From contig OZ024850.1 in assembly GCA_964017145.1 (NCBI GenBank), forward strand, positions 2,829,618-2,893,617: a DNA stretch of 64,000 nt. The letters run 5' to 3'. Under the pieces are notes generated by a model. The model was not told the DNA's origin. It worked only from the letters and a program-made list of their open reading frames with translations, and did not search any database. A program made the position numbers and the translations under genes. This DNA is from Agrocybe praecox. Its lineage: Eukaryota; Basidiomycota; Agaricomycetes; Agaricales; Agrocybaceae. Shown one piece after another: positions 24,201 through 37,522 of this stretch (position 1 is its first letter; every line of letters starts with the position of its first letter).

Positions 24201-27200
24201 TAAGATAGTACGGCCCTTAACTAGATCGCCCTTGAAGCATCGTTCGATGATCCATGTAGAACTGCGTACATATAGTCAGGATCCAAGCCACTCCAGATCA
24301 TCGAAGACATACGTATGTACGTCCAATGCAGCCAGGACATCGTCGAGAAGAAGAATTTCTGCCGGAGAATAGATTGCACGAGCTAGGGTGACGCGCGCCT
24401 ATGCCACTTAATTTAGGTTGTACGCCACACATAGTACATAATACACACCTTTTGACCACCACTGTTGAGATGGGATCAATAACCAATGGTGCGGAGCAGA
24501 TATAGTACCACATACCTTAGTGTAAGACCTTTTTCGCCGACTTCTGTGGCGTCTCCTGCTTCAAAAAGTTCCAGATCTCGCTCCAAAGCGCACTGTTGGA
24601 TTACTGTTTGACAGGATATTGACATCGCTTCAAAATCTGAGATTAAACCTGACAATCACCTTTGCGATAGCGCTCTTCATCGTAAGGCGATCCAAATAGT
24701 ATGTTTTGCCGAATGGTTTCATTCTGTACCCAAGATTCTTGAGCCGCATAGGCAACCCCGCCGGATCGTGGCAGGTTGAACCATGAGTCCACGTTAGAAG
24801 GAATGAAGTGCATCTCTCCTATAGTTATAAATTTCAAAAGAAGATGAATACGTCGCACTAGAGATATTCAACAGAGACTATACCCAATAACGCCATGAGC
24901 ATAGAGGTTTTCCCCGATCCACTACTGGTGTTTAGTTCAACCATTAAGAATATACGGGGAAACTTACGTGGGACCTATAATGAGATTTATGCATCCTTTC
25001 CTGAAAAACAACTCCCCGTCGACCTGTAGCTTGAACGAACGCCGACTCGGAGTCAAGGACCCATCTTCTGATTCTTGTGACCAAGCGAATGTTGCATCCT
25101 TGAACCCGATGTCATCTACATTTGGCTGAGGGATCGGCGAGGTCAAAGTTTTGACATCCTTATAAGCGTCTAGGAGCTCTGTTTCCTTCAAGAACTCGTC
25201 GACTCTGTCCAAAGACACCTTAGCCTGTATTATAAGACTAATGAGGGCTGAAATCGCCCCAAGTTGCAATCGCAACATGCCAAATACAGGCATGCTCGAG
25301 AATACTTTGGAAGCTGGGATCAATCGTTCTTAGAACTGTCGTTATCAGTATCATCGGAAAGAAACGTACGACTTAAGCTGCCTTTCATGAGGACTGTATA
25401 AGATGCAAATGTCGCCAACATGCTAAGTAACGGTATGGCGAAACTGATAAAAAGCCATTTTCTAGTGGTCAATCTCAATCACGGAGGTCCAAATGAAAGA
25501 GTGTACATTACCGTCCCATTTAACAACGAAAGGACCTAGTTGATACATCAGGTAAGTATCTTTTGCTTGTCAGCGGATACAAAAAATACCTTCGTTCTCC
25601 ATAAAGATGAAAGTTCGGAGTCCCTCTTGTCGGCTATGCGTCTTAAAATCTTCGCTTCCCACCCAAATAACTTGATCATTCGCAATACGCTAACGGCTAG
25701 AAGATGGTGAGCAATCAAATGTAACGAGAGTTGCATATATTCTAACCTTCCGTAACATCCTGAACACGGGCATCCGTCTGTTTGATGACAATAAATTAGA
25801 TCGAATATCTCTTAAGGGCTGAACAAACTAGCCTGCTTCATCTTCGTCTTTTGAGTTTCCTGGACCAGTTTAACCACATAACCCGGAATAGGGAAGAGTA
25901 GTATCATGACAAATAGGCCAGCGAAACAGCTTGAAAATAAAATTTCAGATGATTAATGATCAAAAGTGTCATCACAGGTGAGTACGAACCTCCATCCTAG
26001 AATACGGTATAGATACAGCATTGCCAAAGTGATTTGCAAAGGAATAAACAAGACTGCAGTGCCAACGTGCAATGTAAGTCATAGTTTGAGGAACAATGAA
26101 TAATAGTACTCACTAAGAACGAGAAAGTCCCTCCCCTCGATGATATTGATTAAATCACTAGTGACAAGGTTGTTCACCTTTCCGATGAGATTAGCATTAT
26201 CCTTCTTCTCTCCAGCTCTTCCACTCGAGGAAGTTATGCTCGCTTTCTGCTTCCCTCTTAAATCGACAGGAACTTCTGCTAACGAAGAGGGGAGTTCAGC
26301 TTCAGTTGTAGTGTTGTTTCCATCGTTGAGTCGAATCCGTAAGCTGTGTTCGAATACAAGTTGGGTTATAATACCTCCAGCACGTACGAGCCCTCTTGTG
26401 GCTGTAAAAATGTAGTACTGCAGTGCCGTGATACGAAAAAGCGGTCCGCAGAAGATACAAAGAATCCAGAACCAAGGGCGCATAATGGCTCCTTGCCCGT
26501 CCGTCTCGAGATAGCTGTTAAAGATATAAGCGAGATCAGGTCACAAAAGCGCAGAAGCATTATCTTACTTCAAAAGACGGTTGATACCGAGAGGGGCTAA
26601 AAATTCAGATACTGCTTGTATGCATAACATCAAAGCAAGTATCATGTAGTCGAAACCTGATATATAGTTGGGGAATATTATTTAACGTGTATAAGCTAAT
26701 ATAACTCACGGAAAATACGCATCAGACCATAGAAAATATGACGCCGCTTGGCACCTTGGAACGGATCAAGATGCTATAGGAATTGACACTATTTCAGGGA
26801 TTCTGGCGAAAGCAAGACAAAAGTGACCATACCTTAAACGCATCACTTGTCAAGTACGCGGCGCGATCGTAATCTGCTTGAGGTGGTAATTGGTCGTGTT
26901 TGAGATGGGGGACCCGGGACGCTTTGAAGATGATTGAGTCAAGGAAGGTATAAGTCAAGAGCGAAATCCATGAGCATGTCTGTTCCTCATTTGGTTTTGA
27001 ATCAGCCTCCTGTTCATATTGTGAGTCATAGAGTAAGCTGTTAAGAAAGTAGGCATAATCCACCTTAGGATGAACAGGGACGTATCGACGTGGCACAAAT
27101 AGGGGGATAATAACGGCAGTGAGAAACTGAACTGAAATTTTGAACCATATAAGTTTGCCTTCCGATATGTCAGCGGGACGTTCTGAAACAGTAGCCAAAG

Positions 27201-27828
27201 GCCAGATATCTCTGAACGAGTATACGAGGAACACGCTTAGCAAGACAACGATGTTGTATCTGGTGCTGAGCGTGCTGAGTCGTGGAAATGCTATGGCTGC
27301 GAAGGATAAAATGGTGCAGTACAGCTACAATGAAGGGTTCATCGTCTGTCATAATGGGGAGCGATACCACTCACGTATGTAAATAACATGTAAAGTTCTG
27401 GATAGCTCGGAAGTATGCGCCTGATATCGAGGGGAATTCGACCTCGTCGATTGAAAGAAATCCATAAAGAATGAGCAGAAATCGCAGAGAGGGTCAAACA
27501 CCCAAGAAGACGCGCAACCATATACGGAAAGATGTGTCCTCGTCCAAGGTGTCCAATGCGGCTTGGGGATTGACCAGTATTGTTTGAACCCGCGGTACTG
27601 CCCCTCCGAGCGCTTGCTACTCTTTTTACAAGAAAAAAAGAAGCATGTAGAAAATGACTGCATATGAGTAACAGAGAAAGATAGAAGGGCAACGAAACAG
27701 TGTTGTTATCGGTTCTATGCAGGTTATCAGTTAGAATGTAAATATATGCGCGAAATATCGTACAAAATACTCCGTTCACCCTTGTTCATTGCATTAGAAA
27801 CACTATTTGCAAAAAATGGACTTTGCAT
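21241..27828 (-). CDS. ABCC (MRP-type) ABC transporter A
   Basis: This is a full ABC exporter of the multidrug-resistance-protein class, roughly 1,450-1,500 residues in about 30 exons. The layout is TMD0 (five helices, about residues 25-190), TMD1, NBD1, TMD2, NBD2. The start at 27828 (MQSPFFANSVSNAMNKG) with a 65-nt first exon keeps phase into TMD0. NBD1 has Walker A GPTGSGKTS, Q-loop [14 protein letters not shown] and Walker [13 protein letters not shown], with Asp in place of the catalytic Glu as is usual in ABCC NBD1. NBD2 has GRTGSGKSS, LSVGQ, LLILDE and a His switch in VAHRL, so only NBD2 looks catalytically canonical. TMD1 includes [11 protein letters not shown] and IKLFGWEAK. Family members sit in plasma or vacuolar membrane and export conjugates or drugs, but the substrate is unknown here. 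Intron 9 appears to use a GC donor. It is tandem with B and shares its exon pattern. Confidence 0.88.
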
Positions 27829-28372
27829 GTCCAACTTTTGAGCTTCAGTTGCGAATGACACTGTCCTAAGTGCGAGTATGAGAAAGGGGCTCAAGTTGCA
27901 AGAGTTTATCTGAGAGTTCGGCTAGAGGGCATAATTAGGGCAGGGGGTGTTTATATAGCAATGTGAGTCATGGACGCGTACACACAAGCTATTACGCGTA
28001 CTGTGCATTACCCGACGTTAGCGCAAAATTATGGCAGGTGTGACCATCGTCTGTGTCGTAATTGAGGTTCTGAATTCTTCATCAGCGATCAGTTTCTTGA
28101 TAGTGAGGATCATTGGAATCGTCTTGCGCGTCGTCGTGTATAAAGAACAAATTAAAAAGTTTGGAAAACAAAAAGCAAAAAAGGTCCCCAGAATAGCGGA
28201 CCTTGAATGTGTTGTCACATGTGGCTCTAAATTTGGAAGATTGTTTTAAAAATAGGAAGCGCTTGTCCTCAAAGTGACGGAAGGCGCCAGCGCCGGCAAT
28301 GTCGAATTTTCAGTAATATCTGTATGTAATATTTCGGAAGTATACCGGGATGATGTTATATGTATATCACAT
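27829..28372. promoter_or_regulatory. Intergenic region between ABC transporters A and B
   Basis: These 544 bases hold the 5' region of A and the 3' end of B. No conserved operator was recognised and no gene was seen. Confidence 0.4.
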
Positions 28373-31300
28373 CTATGGCTCCGGCGTCCCGACATATTTC
28401 TTGCCCATAGCCATGGAATAGAGCAACTCTTTCTCTCCACTTCCTTCAACTAACGCTTTGAGCATACTGTTATCTTTTGCAAGAAGTTCAGCGGGACTAT
28501 CAAACTCAACCTACGTTGAAAATGGTCAGTCAGTCATGACTGCAAAACTTGAAAGATTAAAAAAGGAATTCGCACAATTTTACCACTATCGAGGACCATC
28601 TAATGTGTAGCCTAGAGTCAGTACTCACAATACCGGTAAGGTCAATATTTGACACACAATTTTATCAGCATCCATAATCGTCTGCAGTCGATGTGCTATT
28701 GTAATCACAGTTACGTCTGGCGGTAATTGATGTCTAAGTGTAGTTTGTATTATGTTGTCTGTAGTGTAATCTTCCGGCAGCGGGTTAGCAGATAAGGAAA
28801 GGAAAGGAAAGGAAAGATCAAACTAACCAATGGCAGACGTCGCTGAGTGATATTTCTATGTCAGGGTTCACATAGTCCATAGGTAAAGTACCAATGCTAA
28901 CCTTCGTCCAAAATAAGGAGTTTACTACCTCGGACCATGGCTCGTGCCAAAGCGAGAATTTGCTTTTGGCCCACTGATAGATTGCTACCACCACTTGCAA
29001 TACTGCTGTCTAGTGTAAGCCGCCCTTCTCCTGCTTCCTCTTGAAGAGAAAATAGCCCCGCCGCGCGAAGTGCATCGTTGAGCGTCACGTCATCGTGTTG
29101 CTCGAAAGGGTCCAGATTGCGACGGAGGGTACCTGTAGTGTATCTCGTCAGGAAACCCAGAATACTCTAGATGATAACTTACCACTCAGAAGCTCAGGCT
29201 ATGGGTAACGAGAGGGTCAATCGTTTTCGATATTTGGCTGGGCAGAATCTTACTATTTGAGGGATGATCGTAATATTGGACCTTAAAGCGTCTAGATTGA
29301 TCTCATTCGTCGGAACGCCGTCGTAGTATACAGTACCTTCCGTCAGAATGCATCTTAACAGAGCAAGTGTAAGGGAACTCTGCAAGATATGAAGGTGTAA
29401 GTCACAAAGGTCAAGTAAAAAATGATGAATACACAAAACCTTGCCGCCGCCTGTCCTACCGACTGCCATCGCAAATATGTAAATATTAGGGAAATAGAAG
29501 CAGTCAGTGCCGGATAAAAGTAAAACTCGCCTATTCCAATTCTTTGCCCAGACTCGATGTGGAAGGATATATCATGAAGAACCTTCGGCCCAGTCTAAGG
29601 AAACCAAAAATTACCATCGCATTCTTTGAACATAGTTAACTGATTACCTGAGAGTAACGAGCAGAAAGACCTTCTACCCTCAGGTCACCACTGGTAGGCC
29701 ACGCAGCCGGAGGCTCCCCACTTTCAGTGGACTTTGGTTCGTGCTCAATATCAATAAAGGACTGGACACGCTCCAAGCTAGATGACGAGCAAACATCAAA
29801 TACTATTTCTAAACATGAGGTACACATAGAGTACTCACCTGTTTGCTTCTATTTCAAACTCGTTGAACATCCTTACAACCATGAGGACCATCGTACAGAA
29901 GTCCACGGCCAAGTTCAAAGAGAACCCTGTGTTCGAAGCACTGAGTGAATTAGCATATAATGAGTATGCTGCCAATGATGTGGTGAAGACATTCCCGATT
30001 AGATCTATGCGCATTCCAATCCATCGATTGAGGTTGTGGGATACCCGAGCTACTCGCACGTAGTGGTCGACGCGTTTTAGTGATTCCACCTTGAAGGCTT
30101 CTTGGGCACCATATGCGCGTACGGATACTAAATGAAGTTGAATGAGCTGTTCAAGTATTGCGTAGATATTCTGTATTTACTCACCGGTCCCAGCGATAGC
30201 TGCGCTAAAATGAGAGAGCAACGGGGAGCGCGCATTGCTACCCGACGGAGACGTAGCCAGGTAAGACGATACTTATTTGATATGAAGACACAGCGTACCT
30301 CATTTCTCTCTTCACTGACATCTGGGCCTTTATGTACATGTTTCCCAAGAATATACCTAGACCGGCAACAGCTATACTTGGAATCAAGAAGAAAGGCGTG
30401 AAAATGATGATCACAGTCATCGTTGAGGTCATAGCTAAGGTGAATGTAGTGATATCTGAATAATTCTGGGGGATGGGACCATCAACTGCGCCAATGTCTT
30501 GTGTGCATCTCGCGATGATTCTACCTGTGGGTGTTTCATCCAGCCATCTGTTTTTTCGATAAGAATGGACAAGACGCTCGACTTTTATAAAACTCACCGT
30601 AATGTGCTATGCAATATTGAGTCGACAAGGTTCGTATTAATCACTCTAGAAGCCCTCATTGATCCATGCAAATAGAGCAGATGCCCAAAGAAGTGCGAAA
30701 AGACGGATCCCATTAACGCAGTGTAAATTCCTAGATAGCTAGAAGACAATCATTTAATAAGTTTCACGTCTGATTAAAAGTTATATTCAAGACTGACAAG
30801 GTCACCCGAACCTCCGAAGGATCATGTTTCTCGTATTGTGAACCCCAGTAGCCTAGGAACCATATTTGGAATGTGTTGGTCCAATCTGTGACAAGAATAG
30901 AGGCCATCCATAACGAAAAGAAAGTGGCAGGGTGATTTCCTCCAAGAGCAGATATAAACAATTTGATAGATTTCCATTTGACGCGCCCTTGCGCAATCTC
31001 CTCTTTGGCAACCAGTTTCCCGTCTTGATTGAGCACGTCGCTTGTCGGGAGGACTTCCTGACAATCCGTAATTGCGATATTTTCATGCGCCGCTTCAATT
31101 TCCTCGGCAAGGCCCGAATTATACTCGACCAAACTGATGATGTTCGTCTCTTGCGCGCTAACGGACCCATCTATACCGAGTGAAATGACCAAGCGTGCAA
31201 TAGGGGCAACCAACGCAACATTGTGCGTCTTTGAACATGAAGATTAAGCTATTTTGTATACGGTACAGTATCAAGGAGTGCTCACCACAAGCAAAACGGT

Positions 31301-34300
31301 GCGCCCTTGAAGGAGGTCTCCTCTGAAACAATGGTTAACGATCCAAACAGAGCTGATCATTATATTAAGCATTGAGCAAATTTCAGCTCTAGGTATATTA
31401 TTAAGTAACTCACGTATGAACATCCAATGCAGCAAGGATATCATCTAGTAAGAGGGTTTTTGCAGAAGAATAAATTGCCCGAGCTAGTGTGACCCGAGCC
31501 TGCTTGTTTGTCAGCTCAGGAATTTCAAACGTGGAAAGATATCTAACCTTTTGCCCTCCACTAGCGACGTGAAAATTTATGTTTAAATCCAATAGCGCTG
31601 AATCTTGACCTTCAAAACATTTACCTGAGTGTAAGACCCTTTTCACCGACTTCCGTCGCGTCCCCAGCTTCGAATAGTTCCAAGTCTCGCTCCAAAGCGC
31701 ATTGATTCAAAACTTTATAGGAATGGCTGTCAGATCTTTGTGCGTACATATGGTCGTTTCATAAAGCACCTTTATTATATCGAGATTCGTCGTAAGGAGA
31801 CCCAAATAGAATATTCTCACGAATGGTGTCATTTTGGATCCAAGACTCCTGGGCTGCGTATGCCACACCTCCAGATCGGGGAAGGTTGTACCACGAGTCA
31901 ACGCTAGATGGAATAAAGTGTAGCTCTCCTGTAAGAGTGAATTAAGAACCATTTCTGTACAACGGGAACTATGTCAAAAAGAAATTAAAAAAGAAATAAC
32001 TAACCCAGTAGCGCCATCAGCATGGAAGTTTTTCCAGAGCCACTGAGACAGATCAGTAAAATATACCTTACAAGTACGACTAACTTACGTTGGACCAATG
32101 ATCAGGTTAATGCATCCCTCTTTGAAAAGCAGTTCCCCGTCCACCTTTAATCTAAACGACCGACGACTCGGCGTAGAGGCACCCTGATCGGGTTCTTCCG
32201 ACCAGGAAAAAGTAGCATCTTTGAAGCCGATAATGTCAGAATTTGGCAGCGTCCCTGGAGCTTGGTTTGTATCGTTTGCAAAAGAGTCAAGCAACTCAGT
32301 CCCTTTCAAAAATTTATCAAAGCGGTCCAAGGAGACCTTTGCCTGGATGATAATGGTGATTTGGGAGGAGATCGTATTGAGCTGCATGCGAATCAGGCTG
32401 AATATCGGCATACTCGAAAATATCTTCGATGCTATCGAGGAATGAGATTAAAACCAAAATCATGTAGCAAGTGAAAAAATGACGCTTACAGGTAAGTTCT
32501 CCTTTCATTACAACTGCAAAGACGCCATATGTTACTACCATGCTGATCATGGGGATACAGTAACTAAAACAACAAGATAAGGTGATGTGGTTTTTGAAAC
32601 ATCGGAGAAGAGAAATAGTACTTACGCTATCATTCCTGTTATAAAGCCTAGAACCTGTTATTTTGTTTAGTACAAAACCCTCTTACCGAGCAAGAGGAGC
32701 TTGCCTTCATTTTCCATAAGGAAGCTAGTTCAATCTCGCGTTTCTCAGCGATGCGTTTCGACATCTTTTCTTCCCAGCCAAAGAGTTTGATCATCCGTAG
32801 CACACTGACAGCTTCATCATGGGTTAACGCCTTCTCTTTCTAACAGATATCAACTGACAACTTACCTTCAGTGACATCCTGAACTCGGGCGTCTGTCTGT
32901 TGAAGTCACTATCAGCATAATGACATCTGGTTTAACAAAATGACAGACGTCATTTTACCTGTTTCATTCGCGTTCTCTGTATTTCTTGAACAAGCTTAGC
33001 CACATATCCAGGAATCGGGAATAGAGTTATCATGGTCGCGAGTCCAATGATGGAACTATTTTCGATACATGATCAAGGGCCTCCCAGAATAGATCAACGT
33101 GTGCTTACCTCCAACCTAAAATGCGATATAAATAGAACATAGCTAGAGTGATTTCAAGCGGGACAAATAATGCTATTCGAGCAACAGTTTTAGTTAATTT
33201 GAACATTTCGAAGTAAGAAAATTAGCTTACCTACGATCAGGAAATCCCTGCCTTCTGTGATGTTTTTTAAATCACTAGTAACAAGATTGTTGATTTTCCC
33301 AAGAAGATTAGATCCATCTTTCTCCCTCGACGTATCCTCCACAGTCAAGGAGTTATCTGGGACTTCCTTATCGTCGTTAACTTCAGCCTTCAGCCGTATC
33401 CTCAGGCTGTGTTCGAACACAAGTTGGGTCAAAAGCGCCTCCGTGCGTACGAGCGTCCGTTTAGCTATGAAGATGTACCATTGGAATACTAGAACACGGA
33501 TGAGGGGGCCAACAAATATGCACAGGATCCAGAACCATGGGCGCATAGTTGCGCCTTGGCCATTCGTCTCCATGTAGCTGTGGTTTTTTTCAGTGAGATT
33601 GCGTCTGTGTCAATGAGGGTACGTTACTCACTTCAAGAGTCGGTTTATCCCAATCGGTGCGAAGAACTCGGCTACCACCTGAATTACTAGCGTTAAAGAA
33701 AGTATTAGAAATTCCAAGCCTATTTGACGAATGTCAATGATAATTTATTGTTAAAACAAAAAGATGATACATACGAAAGACACGCATTAAACCAATAAAA
33801 ATGTGACGCTTCTTGGCACCTCTGAACGGATCTAAATGCTATACATCCAAAGCATCAAATAACCGACAAAGAGTTAGTGTACGGGGTCTGCCTTACAGGA
33901 AACGCATTATTGGACATGTATGCTGCACGATCGTAGTCTGCTTGTGGTGGTAATTGGTCATAGTGGAGGTGTGGGACTCGGTACCCTTGTAAGATGATAG
34001 GGTCAAGGAAAGTATACAGGAGAAGGGAGAACCACGAGCTTGTTTGCTCGTCGTTGGGTTGTACCATTGGGTTCTATTGAAAACTTAATTTACTAAAAGT
34101 GATCATAGAAAAAATTGGTGACATACCTTTGGATCAACCGGAACATATGGGCGTGGTATGAACAATGGAATGACCACTGCAGTCACGAAGAGAGCAAATA
34201 GTTTCACCCAAAGAATATTTCCTTCATGAACATCCTCGGGCTTCAACGCAAAAGTAGCGAGGGGCCAAATGTCTCTGTAAGTATATACTCCAAGAATACT

Positions 34301-34773
34301 CAACAGGACGATTATGTTGTATCTGGTCGCAGTCTTGCTCCATCTTGGGACGGCGATGGCTATGCATGCCAGAACGGACGAATAAAGCTGAGCACAGGGA
34401 TCAGCGTGATTTGCGCAGGCACAGATATTCGACATACAAATGTAAAAATCGCGTAGACCCCAGGATATTGCGAGAGTAAACGATACATGTCAGTAGGAAA
34501 ATGTCCAGTTTGTTGAAATGACGAATAGGTAGACCACGTCGAAAGTCCGAGCAGAATTAGGCACCCAACCAGACGCGCTACCATGAAAGCATAAATCCGA
34601 CCTCCGCCTACGATGGCAATGGGAGTAAAAGTCCATTTGGCGTCCTCCACATTTTCGTCTTGACGAACAGCTACAGGCCCTTTCTTGACTCTCACTAGCG
34701 AAAGTGCCGCGTGCGCGATTTGGATGCACGTAAAAAGCACAATAAGGCCACAAGGAATCCAAAAAGTGTCCAT
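28373..34773 (-). CDS. ABCC (MRP-type) ABC transporter B, tandem paralogue of A
   Basis: This is a full-length paralogue of A with matching exon boundaries wherever checked. The start at 34773 gives [14 protein letters not shown], directly entering the first TMD0 helix. TMD0 ends in PYVPVDPK at an exon boundary. TMD1 contains [28 protein letters not shown] and [12 protein letters not shown]1 shows [23 protein letters not shown] and [15 protein letters not shown]2 shows GRTGGGKSS (Gly where A has Ser), LSVGQ and LLILDE. The protein ends KKYVGTPEP after the stop-proximal [10 protein letters not shown] segment shared by all three paralogues. Its role should be export across plasma or vacuolar membrane, substrate unknown. 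The linker between the FEHSLRIRL helix and the [11 protein letters not shown] helix is shorter than in C. No frameshift or missing motif was found, so it is likely functional. Confidence 0.88.
28796..28815. repeat. (GGAAA)n microsatellite in an intron of transporter B
   Basis: Four tandem GGAAA units lie inside the intron between the exon for the D-loop micro-exon and the following NBD2 exon. Confidence 0.6.
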
Positions 34774-35501
34774 CCTGTTTGTATTTTACCATGAGCTGAC
34801 CATCATGGACACACACTTTCTCACGACATACACGTCGTGCCATTCCTTTTCACTATCATCCAGCAACATTGAATTTTGGCCAAACATAGGGTGCTGAAAA
34901 CTGTAGGCGGCCATCGAGAGCGTTGCTCTGAGGAAGTTAAGGTGCGGAAAAAACGTTGTGAGCTCAAAATAAATTGATATAAATGCTCTGATAGGTTTCG
35001 GCTGCGAAGGGATGGAAATAGATAGTCGACGCGTGAGTCACGACAAGGGGATCCACCTCGAATCATAAATTTAACTGAGATATCACGCCTACTCCAGCGA
35101 AAACCTAGCCGGTGTCGCCGCAGGTATTGCATGAATGATTGGGGTGCATACTTTCTCGTCGGAGGGTCGAAGCTTTTGTGCATTGAGTGCTCGGATTCAC
35201 AAGCCATAAGACATGGTAATTTAAAGACTTTGAGTCACCGAAAGTATTTTTAAGTTGTGTTGTCCTGAAGGAAATAGCTTGGAGGAGTCGGGGGTCCCGG
35301 AAGATGACAATCTTCAGACGTTCAAGTTACGGTCAACCTTGGAGTTTCACCATACGCGGCGAGAAATCGGCAGTCTGCGTGACTTATGTCTTTGTGATGC
35401 GTATGTTACCTTGGTCAAGTGATTGTCACACTTACCCATTTTGGATCTGAAAAAAAAAGTTTCTTCCTCATCGTCCCCAACAACGACCAGAGCTATCGAA
35501 G
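34774..35501. promoter_or_regulatory. Divergent intergenic region transporter B / NOP58
   Basis: These 728 bases separate the two start codons. An open minus-strand stretch (34821-35207) has no recognisable domain and looks like non-coding sequence. Confidence 0.4.
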
Positions 35502-37314
35502 ATGTCGGTAACGCACGTCCTCTTCGAGTCGGCCTCCGGCTATGCCATCTTCGAGGCAAAAATTACTGAGCAGATTGGCTCCAAATCCAAGGCGGTCCAG
35601 GAGTCGTTCCATGACCTCGCAAAATTCGGCAAAATGGTGTCGTTGATGAGCTTTGCCCCTTTCAAGAGCGCTGCGCAGGCTTTGGAGAACGCTAATGATG
35701 TTTCTGAGGGTGCGTGGAGTGATTTTTATGCTTGTGGCCGTTATTGAACTAGTACAGGTATCATGAATGACTACCTGAAGGATATTCTGGAACTCAACCT
35801 GTCCAAGGCTTCAAAGAAATCAAATGTCGTTCTCGCCGTCGCCGATCCCCTGCTCGGAAAGAGCATTAAGGATGGACTTAACCTACAAGTCGACGTGTCA
35901 GAAAATTCGCAAAGTCTTATTCGCGGAATCCGTCTGCACGCCTCCAAGTTGCTCAAAGGTCTCCAAACTGACGACTTGCGAAAGGCCCAACTCGGTCTCG
36001 GCCACTCCTACTCCCGTTCCAAGCTAAAGTTCAACGTTAACCGAGTGGATAACATGATTATCCAGGCCATTGCCCTCCTCGACCAACTTGACAAGGATGT
36101 CAATCTCTTCTCCATGCGTATCAGAGAATGGTACGGCTATCACTTCCCAGAGCTCGTCCGACTCGTCCCCGACAACCACCAATACGCCCGTGTTGCCCAA
36201 TTCATTGGCAACAAAGACATTCTCGATGAGGAAAAACTCGCTGACCTCGCTGAGATCGTCGATAACGACAGCACCCTCGCCCAAAACATCCTTGACGCTG
36301 CCCGTGGATCCATGGGTTCCGGCCTCAGCGAAATTGACATGCTCAACATCTCCGCCTTCGCCACCCGTGTTGTCTCCATCTCCGATTACCGCAAATCACT
36401 AGTGTCCTACCTATCCGAAAAAATGAACTCGGTCGCGCCCAGCTTGACAGCCCTCCTTGGGGAACGTGTCGGTGCACGATTGATCAGCCACGCTGGAAGC
36501 TTGACAAATTTGAGCAAATACCCTGCCAGCACAGTGCAGATTCTCGGTGCTGAGAAGGCTCTCTTCAGAGCTTTGAAGACCAAGGGCAATACCCCGAAGG
36601 TGTGTTTTTATGCTTTATTATTTTTCCTTACACGGATGCTCACTTTCGGTTCAAGTACGGTCTCCTCTACCACTCCACCTTCATCGGCCGTGCTGGACCC
36701 AAACACAAGGGCCGTATTTCACGGTTCCTTGCTAACAAGTGTTCAATAGCCTCCCGTATCGATTGCTATTCTGGTATGAGTTTCTCTTCTTATATCTATA
36801 GGCTTTATTTCATAAGGCTTTTTTCTTTCAGAAAACCCCACACCCAAGTTTGGTGAGGCTCTCCGCGCCCAGGTTGAGGAGCGCCTTGCCTTCTTCGAGA
36901 GCGGTGTGCCACCCTCCAAGAACGCCGATGCTATCCGCAAAGTTTTGGATCAGCTTGCCCTAGACGATGATGCCGACGATGATATGGACGTCGACGGACC
37001 TCCTATCACAACGCTGGAGGCTGAACCACGAAAGGAGAAGAAGAAGAAGAGAAAGAGTGAGGCTATGGATGTCGACGAAGAAGAGGAGCCTGAGACAAAG
37101 AAGGTCAAGCTCTCCAAGGAGGAGAAAAAGGCATTGAAGAAGGCCAAGAAGGAAGAGGCCAAGGCTGCAGTTGCCGACGAGGATGCAGTGAGTGTTCTCT
37201 ATAAAATATTACATATTCAACAATTCTAACCCAAGTATCAAGTCACCCAAGAAGGAAAGGAAGGAGAAGAAAGAAAAGAAAGAGAAGAAGGAGAAGAAAA
37301 AGAGCAAAGAGTAA
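35502..37314 (+). CDS. NOP58: Nucleolar protein 58 (box C/D snoRNP core)
   Basis: The exons 35502-35709, 35758-36599, 36656-36773, 36832-37187 and 37243-37314 give exactly 532 codons (531 residues). The start [18 protein letters not shown] and the NOP5 N-terminal domain are typical. The coiled-coil and Nop domain include GVxH-region sequence ([18 protein letters not shown]) followed by [19 protein letters not shown] and [13 protein letters not shown], the RNA/snU13-binding surface of the family. The protein ends in the Lys/Glu-rich KKE tail ([18 protein letters not shown]) diagnostic of Nop58 rather than Nop56. It is a nucleolar scaffold of box C/D snoRNPs that guide rRNA 2'-O-methylation. 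No C/D snoRNA was found inside its introns, which are too short. It sits between transporters B and C with no functional link to them. Confidence 0.95.
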
Positions 37315-37522
37315 CTCATTCTGCTTTTCTTATTTTCCGTTTCTTTTCTTGTACACTTGCATTGCTTTTCTATTTCCCGTTTCTATTCAGGTTTTCTCTC
37401 TCGTTCGTGTTTTTTATGAGAAAGGTTCCAGGGTCATGGCAACGTCAATCACATCGATGGACATTTTATCATTGCGGGATCAACCTCCCTATAATGTCTT
37501 CAAACGCTGTAGGGTTATCTGG

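Noticed and set aside
27339..27779. Apparent start of transporter A at 27779
   Set aside because: The first codon there is GTG and the segment is intronic. A proper ATG exon at 27764-27828 splices in phase to the TMD0 exon.
34821..35207. 128-codon minus-strand ORF upstream of transporter B
   Set aside because: It has no recognisable domain and lies in the divergent promoter region. Extending transporter B into it would require an intron too short to splice.
35710..36831. Box C/D snoRNA hosted in NOP58 introns
   Set aside because: The introns are about 48-58 nt, too short, and no C/D box pairing was seen.
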